Source of the DNA: Ferrimonas gelatinilytica
GTDB lineage: Bacteria > Pseudomonadota > Gammaproteobacteria > Enterobacterales > Shewanellaceae
Length of the DNA: 64,000 nucleotides
Assembly: GCF_039544205.1 (NCBI RefSeq)
Contig: NZ_BAABLF010000007.1
Span: 62,001 to 126,000 of the forward strand
Direction: 5' to 3'
A program made the translations under genes and the position numbers. The first letter of the stretch is position 1. Each line of letters begins with the position of its first letter. The notes beneath the pieces are model-generated. The model ran no database searches. It was not told the origin of the DNA and saw only the letters and a program-made list of their open reading frames with translations. Below, one piece after another: positions 16,041-25,610 of the stretch.

Positions 16041-16054
16041 GTTGGAGGTTGTGA

Positions 16055-16813
16055 ATGACCGACAGGGGTCAGCAGGTCAGTACAGAGTTGGCACTGGATG
16101 TCGCGCTGCAGCTTTATGCCGGTGGTGCAGAGAGCGAGCGGGTGGTCACCGCCGCACAGCGGGTGGGGCAGCACTACGGTTTGGAGCGTGTAGAGTTGGC
16201 ATTGACGCCCAAAGCGGTGATGATCAGCAGTTGGCAGCAGGGCCAGGCCGTGACCCTGGTGAAGCGGTTGGCGGGTCTTGGCCAGGACATGCACAAAGTT
16301 TGTCAGGTGGAGCTGCTCTGTGAGCGTTGTGAGCAACAGGAGCTCAGTCTGGAGGAGGCGACCAGACAGCTCAATCAGCTGGATGGCTGGCACTGGCCCA
16401 GGTGGGCGGTGGCATTGGCGATGGCACCCACCTGTGGCGCCTTTGCCTGGCTGATGGGGGCGGACTTGGCGGGCGTGGCTATTGCCGCTGTTGCGGCAAT
16501 CATGGCCATGGCACTGCGTCTCTGGATGACGGCTCGTGGCGTGAACCTATTGTTTAATTGGGCGATAACCGCCTTTGTTTCCACTTTCTTGACCCGCCTG
16601 CCGCTGGGCTTGAGTGAGCATATTGACCTGGTTAGCGCCGCCGTGGTCCTGATGCTGGTGCCCGGCTTTCCGATGGTGGATGCCCTGACCGATATGCTTC
16701 GCAGTCACTTCGGTGTGGGCTGGGCCCGTTGGGTGCAAGCCAGTCTGATGATCTTGGCGGCGGCCGTTGGTGTGGCGTCGGCCCTGCATCTGCTGTGGTG
16801 GCTCGAGTGGTAG
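16055..16813 (+). CDS. yjjP: threonine/serine exporter ThrE, N-terminal half (YjjP family)
   Basis: This 252-residue protein has a soluble N-terminal domain (LALDVALQLYAGGAESERVV) and about five transmembrane helices from residue 115 on. It is the YjjP/DUF1212 half of the split ThrE-type exporter. In E. coli, YjjP and YjjB together form a succinate/organic acid exporter; in Corynebacterium the fused ThrE exports threonine and serine. It overlaps the YjjB-like gene. Ribosome binding site ggagg precedes the ATG. Confidence 0.85.
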   Translation: MTDRGQQVSTELALDVALQLYAGGAESERVVTAAQRVGQHYGLERVELALTPKAVMISSWQQGQAVTLVKRLAGLGQDMHKVCQVELLCERCEQQELSLEEATRQLNQLDGWHWPRWAVALAMAPTCGAFAWLMGADLAGVAIAAVAAIMAMALRLWMTARGVNLLFNWAITAFVSTFLTRLPLGLSEHIDLVSAAVVLMLVPGFPMVDALTDMLRSHFGVGWARWVQASLMILAAAVGVASALHLLWWLEW

Positions 16814-17259
16814 CCTTGTCCATGTTTGTTAACGCGGCGCTGGCGGCGCTGCCGGCCATCGGCTTTGCCATGGTATTCAATGTCCCCGGCCGCTATTTGT
16901 GGGCCTGTGGCGTGGCGGGTTCGTTAGGCTTCCTAGTCAGGGAATCTCTGTTGGCGCTGGCGTGGCATGCCGCCCTGGCGAGTCTTATCGCTGCACTGGC
17001 CATTGGGGCCCTCTCTGCGTTCTGGGCTCGCCACTACCGGGCGCCGATGCAGCTTTATGCCGTCGCCGCGGCGATCCCGCTGATGCCCGGACACGACGCC
17101 TTCGTTGCCTTCAATGCGATGCTGGAGCTGCTGCTGCAGGGCTATCAACCGGAGCTGTGGATCACCGTCGTAGGCCGCGGTTTACAGAGCGTGTTCGTGG
17201 TCGCGGCTATCACGCTGGGGCTGACCCTGGCCAATTTGCTGTATCATCGCAGGCAATGA
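16798..17259 (+). CDS. yjjB: threonine/serine exporter ThrE, C-terminal half (YjjB family)
   Basis: This is the second half of the split ThrE-type exporter, with four to five transmembrane helices. LAALPAIGFAMVFNVPGR and the late AAAIPLMPGHDAF match the YjjB/ThrE_2 pattern. I chose GTG 16798 (153 residues, close to the 157 of E. coli YjjB), which overlaps yjjP by 16 bases. ATG 16822 is an alternative start that trims the first helix. The overlap indicates coupled translation with yjjP. Confidence 0.82.
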   Translation: MARVVALSMFVNAALAALPAIGFAMVFNVPGRYLWACGVAGSLGFLVRESLLALAWHAALASLIAALAIGALSAFWARHYRAPMQLYAVAAAIPLMPGHDAFVAFNAMLELLLQGYQPELWITVVGRGLQSVFVVAAITLGLTLANLLYHRRQ

Positions 17260-17281
17260 TAACCAGTTGAGATCCCAGTTG

Positions 17282-17779
17282 ATGCGCATCGCGATGATCG
17301 CCTGCATGGCCCAAGATCGGGTCATTGGTAAAGACAATGATATGCCCTGGCACCTGCCGGCCGACCTGAAACACTTCAAGGCCGTAACCCTGGGTAAGCC
17401 GGTGGTGATGGGCCGTAAGACCTTTGAGTCCATCGGTCGCCCCCTGCCGGGCCGCCATAATATCGTTATCAGCCGCCAGAAGACCTTTGCCCCTGAGGGG
17501 GTAACCGTGGTGACGGATATTGATGCGGCGCTTGACGCCGCCGGTGAGGTGGAGGAGGTGATGATCATCGGCGGTGGTCAGCTCTACGCGGCGATGCTGC
17601 CCAGGGCAGATCGTCTCTATCTGACCCGGGTTGACCTGGCGGTGGAGGGGGACACCCGCTTTCCCGCTTTCGATGAGTCCCATTGGCAACAACTCGCCAG
17701 CGAGCATCGCCCTGCCGATGACGCCAACCCTTATGCCCTGGAGTTTGTCACCCTGGGGCGCATCGCTGGAGACTCCTGA
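17282..17779 (+). CDS. folA: dihydrofolate reductase
   Basis: This 165-residue NADPH-dependent reductase of dihydrofolate supplies tetrahydrofolate for thymidylate, purine and methionine synthesis. MRIAMIACMAQDRVIGKDND and MPWHLPADL carry the active-site Met20-type loop and the catalytic acid at D28 (PADLKHFK). GRKTFESIGRPLPGR and MIIGGGQLY bind NADPH. I chose ATG 17282; a TTG at 17267 would add five residues and is less likely. It is convergent with apaH, as near the apaH region of E. coli. Confidence 0.95.
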   Translation: MRIAMIACMAQDRVIGKDNDMPWHLPADLKHFKAVTLGKPVVMGRKTFESIGRPLPGRHNIVISRQKTFAPEGVTVVTDIDAALDAAGEVEEVMIIGGGQLYAAMLPRADRLYLTRVDLAVEGDTRFPAFDESHWQQLASEHRPADDANPYALEFVTLGRIAGDS

Positions 17780-17785
17780 GCCCGC

Positions 17786-18601
17786 TTAGAGGCCCAGTGA
17801 CGGCTGGGTAAAGCGGCGCTCGTCCTCGGCGCGCCAGAAGGTCAGGTTGCCGCCCCAGCAACAGCCGGTGTCCAGAGCCCGGCCATTGGGGTGATCACAG
17901 CGCCCATCCAAGGCTGCCCAGTGGCCGAACACGATACGATGCGAGCTCAACAGCCGGTGCCCCGGATAGCGATACCAGGGGACCAACCCCAGGGCAGTCT
18001 CCGGGCCGGTTTTGCAGGCAAAATCGAGACGGCCGTCGGGATGGAGAAAGCGCATGCGGGTCAGGGCATTGACGGTGTAGACCTGCTGTTCCAGCGGGCC
18101 GACTCCGGGACGATCCTCATCCGGTTTCTCTCCATACATCTGGCCGATGAAGTCGAGATAGTGCTCCCCTTGCAGCGTTTCACATACGGCCTGGGCACGG
18201 CGAAGCGCCGTCTCCAGGGACCAGTGAGGCGGTAACCCCGCATGGCTGAGCAGAAGCTGTTGGGCGGGAAAGTTAACCAGCAGGGGCTGCTGACGCAGCC
18301 AGTGCAGCAGTTCCGGCAGGTCCGGGGCGGCCAGCAGCGCTTGCTGGCGATCCTTGGGCTTGACCCGTTTGAGCCCGGCGGCGACCGCCAGAAGGTGCAG
18401 ATCGTGGTTGCCGAGCACAGTGCGGCCGGCGCTGCCGAGCTGACGAAACAGGCGTAAAACGCCTAGAGAGTCGGGACCGCGGGCGACCAGGTCGCCACAG
18501 CTCCAGAGGGTGTCCTGGCTAGGATCAAATCGGACCTGCTCCAACAGCCGGGACAGCTCCTCGTAACAGCCCTGAATGTCGCCGACGAAATACTCTGCCA
18601 T
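17786..18601 (-). CDS. apaH: symmetrical bis(5'-nucleosyl)-tetraphosphatase
   Basis: ApaH hydrolyses Ap4A to two ADP and can remove Np4 caps from RNA. The 271 residues show the metallophosphatase motifs GDIQGCYEEL, GDLVARGPDS and GNHDLHLLAV at the expected positions in the first 75 residues, with LLSHAGLPPHW later. It is last gene of the lptD-surA-pdxA-rsmA-apaG-apaH series, 37 bases after apaG, and convergent with folA with a 6-base gap. Confidence 0.95.
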   Translation of the reverse strand: MAEYFVGDIQGCYEELSRLLEQVRFDPSQDTLWSCGDLVARGPDSLGVLRLFRQLGSAGRTVLGNHDLHLLAVAAGLKRVKPKDRQQALLAAPDLPELLHWLRQQPLLVNFPAQQLLLSHAGLPPHWSLETALRRAQAVCETLQGEHYLDFIGQMYGEKPDEDRPGVGPLEQQVYTVNALTRMRFLHPDGRLDFACKTGPETALGLVPWYRYPGHRLLSSHRIVFGHWAALDGRCDHPNGRALDTGCCWGGNLTFWRAEDERRFTQPSLGL

Positions 18602-18638
18602 GAAAACCTGTGCCTGTTAGCGCCCCCGGGACGCGACC

Positions 18639-19013
18639 TTAATGGACGGCACCGGGCTGACGGAAGGTGAAGGGCTCGATGCTGGCTTTGACCTGGCCCG
18701 AGGCCCCGCTGAGGGTATAAAACCCCTGCATGGTACCAACGGGCGTTGGGAAAATCACCGAACTGGTATAGCGGTAGCGGCCACCCGGTGGCAGAACCGG
18801 CGTTTCACCTACCACCCCCTCGCCTTCCACTTCACTTTGACGACCATCGCCATCGATGATCAGCCAGTGCCGCCGCTGCAGGGTAAGGGTGGTTTCACTC
18901 AAGTTGGTCAGGGTGAGGGTATAAGCGAAGGCGTAGCGGGACTGCTGCGGATCGGAGTGCTCCGGCAGGAAGTGGGTCTCGACTTCGATGTGAAGCGGGT
19001 TCTCCGGTCGCAT
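18639..19013 (-). CDS. apaG: ApaG protein
   Basis: ApaG is a 124-residue fibronectin-III-like domain of unsettled biochemical role, encoded with apaH in most gammaproteobacteria. The sequence has the family pattern RYAFAYTLTLTNLS, LQRRHWLIIDGDG, VEGEGVVGETPVLPPGG and GTMQGFYTL. I set the start at ATG 19013, 7 bases after the rsmA stop. The longer frame upstream only reads through rsmA. Confidence 0.93.
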   Translation of the reverse strand: MRPENPLHIEVETHFLPEHSDPQQSRYAFAYTLTLTNLSETTLTLQRRHWLIIDGDGRQSEVEGEGVVGETPVLPPGGRYRYTSSVIFPTPVGTMQGFYTLSGASGQVKASIEPFTFRQPGAVH

Positions 19014-19020
19014 CGTCCGA

Positions 19021-19827
19021 TTACCCCTGGCGTCGGCTGATGAGGTTGGCCAGGGCCACGAACTGCGCCACAGTGATTCGCTCAGGGCGCAGGCTGGGAT
19101 CGATCCCCAGGGACTCGAACTCTGCCTCGCTGACCTGGCCCTTGAGGTTGTTGCGCAGCGTCTTGCGGCGCATGGCGAAGGCACTGGCGCAGATCCGTTC
19201 CAGGATCTTCACGTTGTCGACGGGGTAGGGCTTCTCCTGGTAGGGCACAAGGCGCACCACGGCCGAGTCCACCTTCGGTGGCGGGGTGAAGCAGCCCGGT
19301 GGGACTTCCAGCACCGGCAGACATTTGCAGTAGTACTGCGCCATTACGGTCAAGCGGCCATAGTTTTTATGACCCGGGCCGGCGCAGAGCCGTTGCACCA
19401 CCTCTTTCTGCAGCATGAAGTGCATGGAGGCAACATTGTCGACGGTCTCAAACAGGTGGAACATCAGCGGCGTGGAGATGTTGTAGGGGAGGTTGCCAAA
19501 CACCTTTAGGCGCTTGCCCTCTTCCGCCAGCTGGTTGAAATCAAACTTGAGTGCGTCACCCTCATGGATGGTGAGCTTCTGGCCCCAGCGGGGCTGATGG
19601 CGCAGGCGTTCTGCCAGGTCCCGGTCGAGCTCCACCACGTTGAGATGGTCAACCAGGTCCGCCACCGGCTCGGTCAGGGCGCCGAGACCCGGGCCGATCT
19701 CCACCATCACGTGATCATTATCCGGGGCGATCGCGGCGACGATGCCATCGATGACGTGGTGATCATGCAGGAAGTTCTGGCCGAAGCGCTTGCGGGCGCG
19801 GTGGCCCAGATGGATGTTGTTACTCAT
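19021..19827 (-). CDS. rsmA: 16S rRNA dimethyladenosine transferase RsmA
   Basis: RsmA (KsgA) dimethylates A1518 and A1519 of 16S rRNA during 30S maturation. The 268 residues contain RKRFGQNFLHD, the SAM motif VEIGPGLGALTEP and the catalytic NLPYNIS loop, followed by the helical C-terminal domain (MRRKTLRNNLKG). The start overlaps the pdxA stop by 4 bases, indicating coupling. Confidence 0.97.
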   Translation of the reverse strand: MSNNIHLGHRARKRFGQNFLHDHHVIDGIVAAIAPDNDHVMVEIGPGLGALTEPVADLVDHLNVVELDRDLAERLRHQPRWGQKLTIHEGDALKFDFNQLAEEGKRLKVFGNLPYNISTPLMFHLFETVDNVASMHFMLQKEVVQRLCAGPGHKNYGRLTVMAQYYCKCLPVLEVPPGCFTPPPKVDSAVVRLVPYQEKPYPVDNVKILERICASAFAMRRKTLRNNLKGQVSEAEFESLGIDPSLRPERITVAQFVALANLISRRQG

Positions 19828-20810
19828 GAATGTTGATTGCTCGCCAGTTCGATGGCTTTGTTCAGGGCGACCCGGAAGCTGCCGACATCGGCCTGGCCGC
19901 TGCCGGCCAGATCCAGGGCGGTACCGTGGTCCACTGAGGTTCGGATGAAGGGCAGGCCAAGGGTGATGTTCAACGACTTGCCAAACCCCATGTATTTTAG
20001 CACCGGCAATCCCTGATCATGGTACATGGCCAGCACGGCATCACTGTTCGCCAGGTACTTCTCCTGGAACAGGGTATCCGCCGGCAGTGGCCCGGTCAGT
20101 AACATTCCTTCGTCACGCAATTGTGTCAGTACAGGCTCGATGACCTCGATCTCCTCCCGCCCCAGGTGGCCGCTCTCGCCGGCATGGGGGTTGAGGCCAC
20201 ACACCAGGATGTGTGGTCGCTCCAAGCCGAACTTGACCCGCAGCTCATCGTGGAGGATCCGGATCACCGTCTCCAGTCGGGTAGGGGTGATCGCCTTGGC
20301 CACGTACGCAAGCGGTATGTGGGTGGTTACTAACGCCACCTGGAGACCTTCAGTGGCGAGCATCATCACCACATCCTGGCAGCCCGCCTGCTGAGCAAAA
20401 AACTCGGTATGGCCCGAAAAGGGCATCCCAGCCTGGTTGATGATCCCCTTATGGATGGGGCCGGTCACCACGGCATCAAATTCTCCGGAGAGGTTGTGCT
20501 CGCTGGCGAAGCGCAGGGTTTCGACCACATAGCCGCTGTTGGCTTCATTCAGTACACCGGGTATCGCGGGCTCGGCCAGCGAAGTCGGGGCGATGGTCAG
20601 GGTGCCCTGTCGCTGGGGTTGCGGGGGCTGTGCTGGTTGATAGGGTCGCAGATGGAGCGGTTTGCGCAGCATCCGGGCCCGCTGCATCAAGAGTTGGGGG
20701 TCGGCACACACCACCAGTTCGACGGGCCACTCTTGTTGAGCCAGTTCGATCACCAGATCAGGGCCCACCCCGGCGGGTTCACCGGGGGTAATGGCGATGC
20801 GCGCTACCAT
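19824..20810 (-). CDS. pdxA: 4-hydroxythreonine-4-phosphate dehydrogenase
   Basis: PdxA oxidises 4-phosphohydroxy-L-threonine in the DXP-dependent pyridoxal phosphate pathway. The 328 residues include ITPGEPAGVGPDL, VTGPIHKGIINQAG, the metal-ligand histidine region SGHTEF and GLNPHAGESGHLG, and YHDQGLPVLKYMGFG near the end. Its ATG overlaps the surA TAA by one base (TAATG). Confidence 0.96.
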   Translation of the reverse strand: MVARIAITPGEPAGVGPDLVIELAQQEWPVELVVCADPQLLMQRARMLRKPLHLRPYQPAQPPQPQRQGTLTIAPTSLAEPAIPGVLNEANSGYVVETLRFASEHNLSGEFDAVVTGPIHKGIINQAGMPFSGHTEFFAQQAGCQDVVMMLATEGLQVALVTTHIPLAYVAKAITPTRLETVIRILHDELRVKFGLERPHILVCGLNPHAGESGHLGREEIEVIEPVLTQLRDEGMLLTGPLPADTLFQEKYLANSDAVLAMYHDQGLPVLKYMGFGKSLNITLGLPFIRTSVDHGTALDLAGSGQADVGSFRVALNKAIELASNQHS

Positions 20811-22084
20811 TAACGGCGTCCCTGGTTAACCAGTTCGATGTAGGCGCCAGAACGCATCTCTTCGTGCCAGGCGTTCACATGTTCGCCAAATTTGCGGCGG
20901 TAGATCAGCTGGTAGGCGCGGTCCGTGTTGAAGCTTTCAGTGGCGTCGCTGGTGCGCCGGTCAAGGACGTGAACGACGTGCCAGCCATGGCTGGAGCGGA
21001 AAGGTTCGGAGTACTCTCCCACTTCCAGGCGATTAATGGTATCGCGGAATGCCGGGACATACATGTTAGGGTCCGCCCAGCCTAATTCCCCCCCCTTGAC
21101 CGCAGAGCCGGGGTCACTGGAGTGCTCCCTGGCCAGGTCGGCGAAATCGGCATCGCCGTTGCGGACATCGTTCAGAAACTCCTCCAGCATGGCGCGGGCC
21201 ATCTCCTCGCTCAGAATGGGAGAGGGTTTGAGCAGGATGTGGCGGGATTGCACCTCGGCGACCTCCTGGGTCTCTACGCCGCGATGGTCAAATACCGTCA
21301 GAATATGGAAGCCGGCACCACTCTTGATCGGGCCCACGATGTCACCGACATCGATGTCGTTCATCACTTCCGCAAACAAGGTCGGCATCTCGTTGATGTT
21401 CATGTAACCCCAGTCGCCCCCTTCCAGCGCCTTGGGGCCAGCGGAGGCGGCCAGAGCGGTCTCGCGGAAGTCTGCTCCCTCTTTGAGTACCTGGAGCACC
21501 CGCTCGGCTCGCTGGCGGGCGGCGTCTTCATCCTCGGAGGCATCGATCAGGATATGGCCGACATGGAACTCCGCATCCTGCAGACCCTGCTCCTCGATAA
21601 GGTTAACCAAAGTATCGATCTCCTGGGGGGAGATCTGGATACGTCGTTGAACCTGAATTCGCTGCACCTGGCCCAGAGTGATCTCTCTGCGCAGTTCTTC
21701 GCGATAGGCGGTGAAGTTTCCCCCCTCCGCTTCGATGGATTCACGCATCTGCTCGACGCTCATACCTTGCTCGGCGGCCATGTTTTCCAGGGTCTGGTCC
21801 AGCTGGATATCGCTGATAACCAGCCCCATGCGCTCGGCCATCTGCAGCTGCAGATGTTCGACGATCAGGCGGTCGATCACTTGGGTCCGCAGGGCTTGGT
21901 CGGAGGGCAGTTGCTGGCCGGCACGCAGGGCGTTGAGCCGCACGTTTTCAACCCGTTCATTGATCTCGCTTTCGAGAATCACACCGTCGTTGACCAGAAC
22001 CGAAACCTGGTCGAGCATCTGAGGCTGTGCCGCCGCGATGAAGGGCGCAAAAAGGAGTCCAATCAGAGTATTACGAAATTTCAT
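20810..22084 (-). CDS. surA: periplasmic chaperone and peptidyl-prolyl isomerase SurA
   Basis: SurA escorts unfolded outer-membrane proteins across the periplasm to the BAM complex. The 424 residues start with a signal peptide (MKFRNTLIGLLFAPFIAAAQ). An N-terminal chaperone core and two parvulin domains follow; the second reads VQSRHILLKPS...KGGELGWADPNMY...SSHGWHVVHV. It lies 72 bases downstream of lptD, one of its main clients. Confidence 0.96.
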   Translation of the reverse strand: MKFRNTLIGLLFAPFIAAAQPQMLDQVSVLVNDGVILESEINERVENVRLNALRAGQQLPSDQALRTQVIDRLIVEHLQLQMAERMGLVISDIQLDQTLENMAAEQGMSVEQMRESIEAEGGNFTAYREELRREITLGQVQRIQVQRRIQISPQEIDTLVNLIEEQGLQDAEFHVGHILIDASEDEDAARQRAERVLQVLKEGADFRETALAASAGPKALEGGDWGYMNINEMPTLFAEVMNDIDVGDIVGPIKSGAGFHILTVFDHRGVETQEVAEVQSRHILLKPSPILSEEMARAMLEEFLNDVRNGDADFADLAREHSSDPGSAVKGGELGWADPNMYVPAFRDTINRLEVGEYSEPFRSSHGWHVVHVLDRRTSDATESFNTDRAYQLIYRRKFGEHVNAWHEEMRSGAYIELVNQGRR

Positions 22085-22156
22085 CTATCCAATCCATCCT
22101 GGCAGTGGGAGCATTCGACTCCGCTGATTGCGAGCACTCTAGCATAACTTCAATGT

Positions 22157-24439
22157 TCAATTCCGCAGGTAATAGGGTTTACGGTAGTTAAACAACCCCT
22201 CATCAAGCATCTCACCAATCCCTAAAGGACCGCTGGATCCGAGGCCCTTGAGGACAAACTTGAGCGAGATGCCGCTGTCGAAATCATCGCGGCGATCGAT
22301 GGTGGTGAAGTCCTGATCCTCGAAGTTGGTATCGAGATGGCGGTGATAGGCCAGCCGGATTGCCCAACAGCAGGATTCATATTGCAGTCCCGCGTAGGTC
22401 TCGATGCTGCGGTTGAGGTTGATATCGTAATACCAGTTGCCGACGAAGGTGGTGTTTTTCATCACCGGCCAGGTTGCTCTCAGGCCCGCCTGGTTGATGT
22501 CGATGGCGTTGCCCTCGATATCCGTACCGAGGTTCGGCACGTAACGGTGGGAGAGCTGGAACAGCTTCTCCTCCGACAGCCGGTAGTCCATCAGCACCTC
22601 GCTTTTGTTGGTGTCTCCGCGACTGGTATCGAACTGGATCCCCCCCCTTACGAACCAGCGCTCCGTCGCCTGTAGACGCAGGTCGGCAGCCAGCGCGGAG
22701 CTGGAGCGCTCTTCGTTGCTCTGATCGCCGCTGAGCGTGACCTTGGGATCATCGAAAAAGAAGATCTGGCCGATAGCCAACTGGGCGCGTTCTCGCAGGC
22801 CATCATCGAGGAAGCGGGTTGCCAGGCCCAGGGTCAGTTGATTGGCGTCGGAGATCCTGTCCAGGCCGGAGAAGCGGCGATCCCGGAACAGTCCGTAGTA
22901 ATCCTCCTGCAGTAACGCCGTGTCGTAGAGGCCGATCTCTGACTGGTCCTCGTAAGGGATGTAGAGATACTGGACCTGCGGCTCCAGGGTCTGCATAAAC
23001 CCTTTTCCGCCCACGTTGAGATCCCGTTCAAAATTGATCTGGCCGTGCATCATCAGCTGCGGCAGGGTCCGGCTGATGTTTTCCTTGAGCTCGCCGGCGG
23101 GATCCTGCTGGGCGTAGAAGGTCTGGTTGAGCTTGAGCTCCGTGGTGAAACTGCCCGCCGGGGTCTGGTAGGGCAGGATCAGGGTGGGTTCCAGGTGCCA
23201 GCGGGTGGCCGTCAGGTGCTGACTGTCCCGATGTTCGAAACGGGTCAGCTCGCTGTTGAAACGAAAATCCAGCCGGTTATAGAGGCTGGGAGAGAAGTAG
23301 TTGACGCTTAGGGAGGGCATCACCTGGAAGGGGCGGACGTCCTTCCCGAGCACCTCCACATCCTGCACTTTCAGGGCCGCGTTCCAATTCCGGGAGAAGT
23401 ACGCGGCCTCCGCTTCACGGTTTAGCTGGTTATCGGTGGAGGCGTTGATGGCCGAGCTGAAGTCATTGAAGTAGTTATCATCGCTAACGGTGGTGTAGTT
23501 ACCGTAGAATCGCCAGTTCTCGTTCAGCTTACCGGCATGTTCCGCATGGAGCATATAGCGATCCGGGTTGTCGTCGACCAGGCGATCGCTGCCCATGAAC
23601 TCGGCGTTCAGTTGTCCCTCGCCCCAGGGCTGCAGGTAGCGAGTCTCCCCTTTGAGGAACAGACCCCGGGAACTCATATATTGGGCGGTCACCGTAGCGT
23701 CCAGGTTAGGAGCGATGTTGAAATAGTAGGGGATCTCGAAATCGAAACCGTTCTTGGAGCTGGTGCTGATGCTGGGATAGAGGAAGCCGGACTTGCGCTT
23801 ATCGGAGACCGGTACCGTCATATAGGGCATATAGAAAACGGGAACGTCGAATAGCCGGACCTTGGCATGCCAAACCTTGCCCCACTCCTCCTCGGCGTTG
23901 ATCTCGATCTCTTCCGCTTCCAGCAACCAGTCCGGATTATCGTCCGGACAGGTGGTGAAGGTGGCGCCATTGAGCTTCAGAGACTGCTCCCCCTGGATCA
24001 CCAGGTTATCGGCCTCACCGCGGACCTGTTGGCCATTGAGCCAGTAGCGGGCCTGGCTCAGCTCCGCCTGGTTATCATCCATATCGGCGGTGAGGGAGTC
24101 CGCCTCGATCACGACCGCCGCATCCTCATAGAGCAGCCCACCCTGGGCCGAGAACGTGCCTTGGATGGAGCTGACTTCGGCACTGTCGGTGCGAATTTTG
24201 CGCTGACCCTGGCTCAGTTGAACATTGCCCTCGAAGCGCGCGGTATCACCGGAGATCGCCTCGCTGCGATTGGCACGAACGCGAACGCTGGGATCCTGTG
24301 CATCGTCGGGGCCGCCGCTGGTACTGAGCGTGGCCGGCGAGCGAGAGATGCACTGGTCCGGCGTAACGGATTCGGTCGCCTCCTGAGCCAGCACGGTGGC
24401 GGGCATGAAGCTGATGACGAAGGCAAGGGGGAAGCGCAT
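22157..24439 (-). CDS. lptD: LPS-assembly protein LptD
   Basis: LptD inserts lipopolysaccharide into the outer leaflet of the outer membrane together with LptE. The 760-residue protein has a signal peptide (cleaved near LAQE), an N-terminal jellyroll (about 50-190: VRANRSEAISGDTARFEGNVQLSQG) and a 26-strand barrel. C30, a cysteine in TFTTCPDD (about 165) and the CC pair in YESCCWAIR near 707 match the disulfide cysteines of E. coli LptD. It is divergent from the amgK-like gene. Confidence 0.97.
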   Translation of the reverse strand: MRFPLAFVISFMPATVLAQEATESVTPDQCISRSPATLSTSGGPDDAQDPSVRVRANRSEAISGDTARFEGNVQLSQGQRKIRTDSAEVSSIQGTFSAQGGLLYEDAAVVIEADSLTADMDDNQAELSQARYWLNGQQVRGEADNLVIQGEQSLKLNGATFTTCPDDNPDWLLEAEEIEINAEEEWGKVWHAKVRLFDVPVFYMPYMTVPVSDKRKSGFLYPSISTSSKNGFDFEIPYYFNIAPNLDATVTAQYMSSRGLFLKGETRYLQPWGEGQLNAEFMGSDRLVDDNPDRYMLHAEHAGKLNENWRFYGNYTTVSDDNYFNDFSSAINASTDNQLNREAEAAYFSRNWNAALKVQDVEVLGKDVRPFQVMPSLSVNYFSPSLYNRLDFRFNSELTRFEHRDSQHLTATRWHLEPTLILPYQTPAGSFTTELKLNQTFYAQQDPAGELKENISRTLPQLMMHGQINFERDLNVGGKGFMQTLEPQVQYLYIPYEDQSEIGLYDTALLQEDYYGLFRDRRFSGLDRISDANQLTLGLATRFLDDGLRERAQLAIGQIFFFDDPKVTLSGDQSNEERSSSALAADLRLQATERWFVRGGIQFDTSRGDTNKSEVLMDYRLSEEKLFQLSHRYVPNLGTDIEGNAIDINQAGLRATWPVMKNTTFVGNWYYDINLNRSIETYAGLQYESCCWAIRLAYHRHLDTNFEDQDFTTIDRRDDFDSGISLKFVLKGLGSSGPLGIGEMLDEGLFNYRKPYYLRN

Positions 24440-24596
24440 TATGTCCCTAACATGGTTGACTCGGTGCGGCCGGTCTTTGATTGCCGAACCGCAGGATTGC
24501 TGACTCCGACCCAGAAAGACCGCCTAGGGTTCAATTCAGATCGTAAAACCTTGGTATGATAAAGCAAATTTGTTGATTCGACCATTGGGAGACTGC

Positions 24597-25610
24597 ATGT
24601 CTGAAGATGGACGTCAGCGTCAGCTGACACTGTGGCTGAGGCAGGTTCGCGGGGAGGCGGTAAGTCCCCCCGAGGCGATCTTTGCCGATGCCAGTTTCCG
24701 TCGTTACTTCCGCTACCACTTGGGCAACCGCACCGAAGTGGCGATGGACGCCCCCCCGCCGCAGGAGGATTGCCGTCCATTCGTCGCCATCACCCGCGCC
24801 TATCAGGAAGCGGGCCTGCCGGTGCCCTCCATTTTAGCCGAGGATCTGCAACAGGGGTTTCTTGCCCTGGAAGATCTGGGGGATACACATGCCTATCAGG
24901 TTTTCTCCGGTAACGATCCTGAGCCCTGGTATCGCCGGGCTTTGGCGCTGTTGCTGCCCATCGCCCGGGTGCAACACACGGCGCTTGGCCCACTGCCACC
25001 CTACGACAGGGCGCTGCTGGCTCGCGAGTTGGACATCTTTCCCCAGTGGCTGCTGCAGACCCATCTGGGACTCCCGTTGGGGCCCGAGTGGCAGGCGCAG
25101 TGGCAGGCGCTGGAGGAGGTCCTGATCGAGAACGCCCTTGGTCAGCCGCAGGTCGGGATCCACCGTGATTTCCACAGCCGCAACCTGATGCTCCAAGCGG
25201 GCTCACTGGCGCTGATCGATTATCAGGGGGCGTTGCGTGGCCCCATCACCTACGACGCGGTCTCCCTGCTGCGTGATTGCTACCTGAAGCTGCCGGAGCC
25301 CCTGCTGCAAACCCTGCTTGAGGCGCACTTTGAAGCCCTTCAAGCGCAAGGGATGCTCACCAGCGAGGTCTCACTGGATCAGTTCCGGCGCTGGTTTGAT
25401 TTGATGGGGATGCAGCGTCACCTCAAGGCGGCGGGGATCTTCGCTCGCCTCCATCACAGGGATGGTAAGTCGGGCTACCTGGCAGATCTGCCCCGGGTGA
25501 TCGGCTACCTCATCGAAGTCGGACAAGGCTATCCGGAGACGCAGCCACTGGCGCAGTTGCTGGCCGATCGGGTGCAGCCGGCTCTATTGAGTAAAGAGGG
25601 GAAGGGATGA
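24597..25610 (+). CDS. amgK: aminoglycoside-phosphotransferase-family sugar kinase (AmgK-like)
   Basis: This 337-residue kinase has GIHRDFHSRNLML (catalytic Brenner motif) and LALIDYQGALRGPITYDAVSLL (metal-binding DYQ). With murU behind it (ATGA overlap) it matches the AmgK-MurU bypass of Pseudomonas. There, AmgK phosphorylates the anomeric position of N-acetylmuramate and N-acetylglucosamine for peptidoglycan recycling. I chose ATG 24597 because a ggga box lies just upstream; an earlier in-frame start adds nine residues. Confidence 0.85.
   Translation: MSEDGRQRQLTLWLRQVRGEAVSPPEAIFADASFRRYFRYHLGNRTEVAMDAPPPQEDCRPFVAITRAYQEAGLPVPSILAEDLQQGFLALEDLGDTHAYQVFSGNDPEPWYRRALALLLPIARVQHTALGPLPPYDRALLARELDIFPQWLLQTHLGLPLGPEWQAQWQALEEVLIENALGQPQVGIHRDFHSRNLMLQAGSLALIDYQGALRGPITYDAVSLLRDCYLKLPEPLLQTLLEAHFEALQAQGMLTSEVSLDQFRRWFDLMGMQRHLKAAGIFARLHHRDGKSGYLADLPRVIGYLIEVGQGYPETQPLAQLLADRVQPALLSKEGKG

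Noticed and set aside
16729..16797. longer N-terminus for the YjjB-like gene
   Set aside because: It reads through yjjP in another frame and the residues are not membrane-like.
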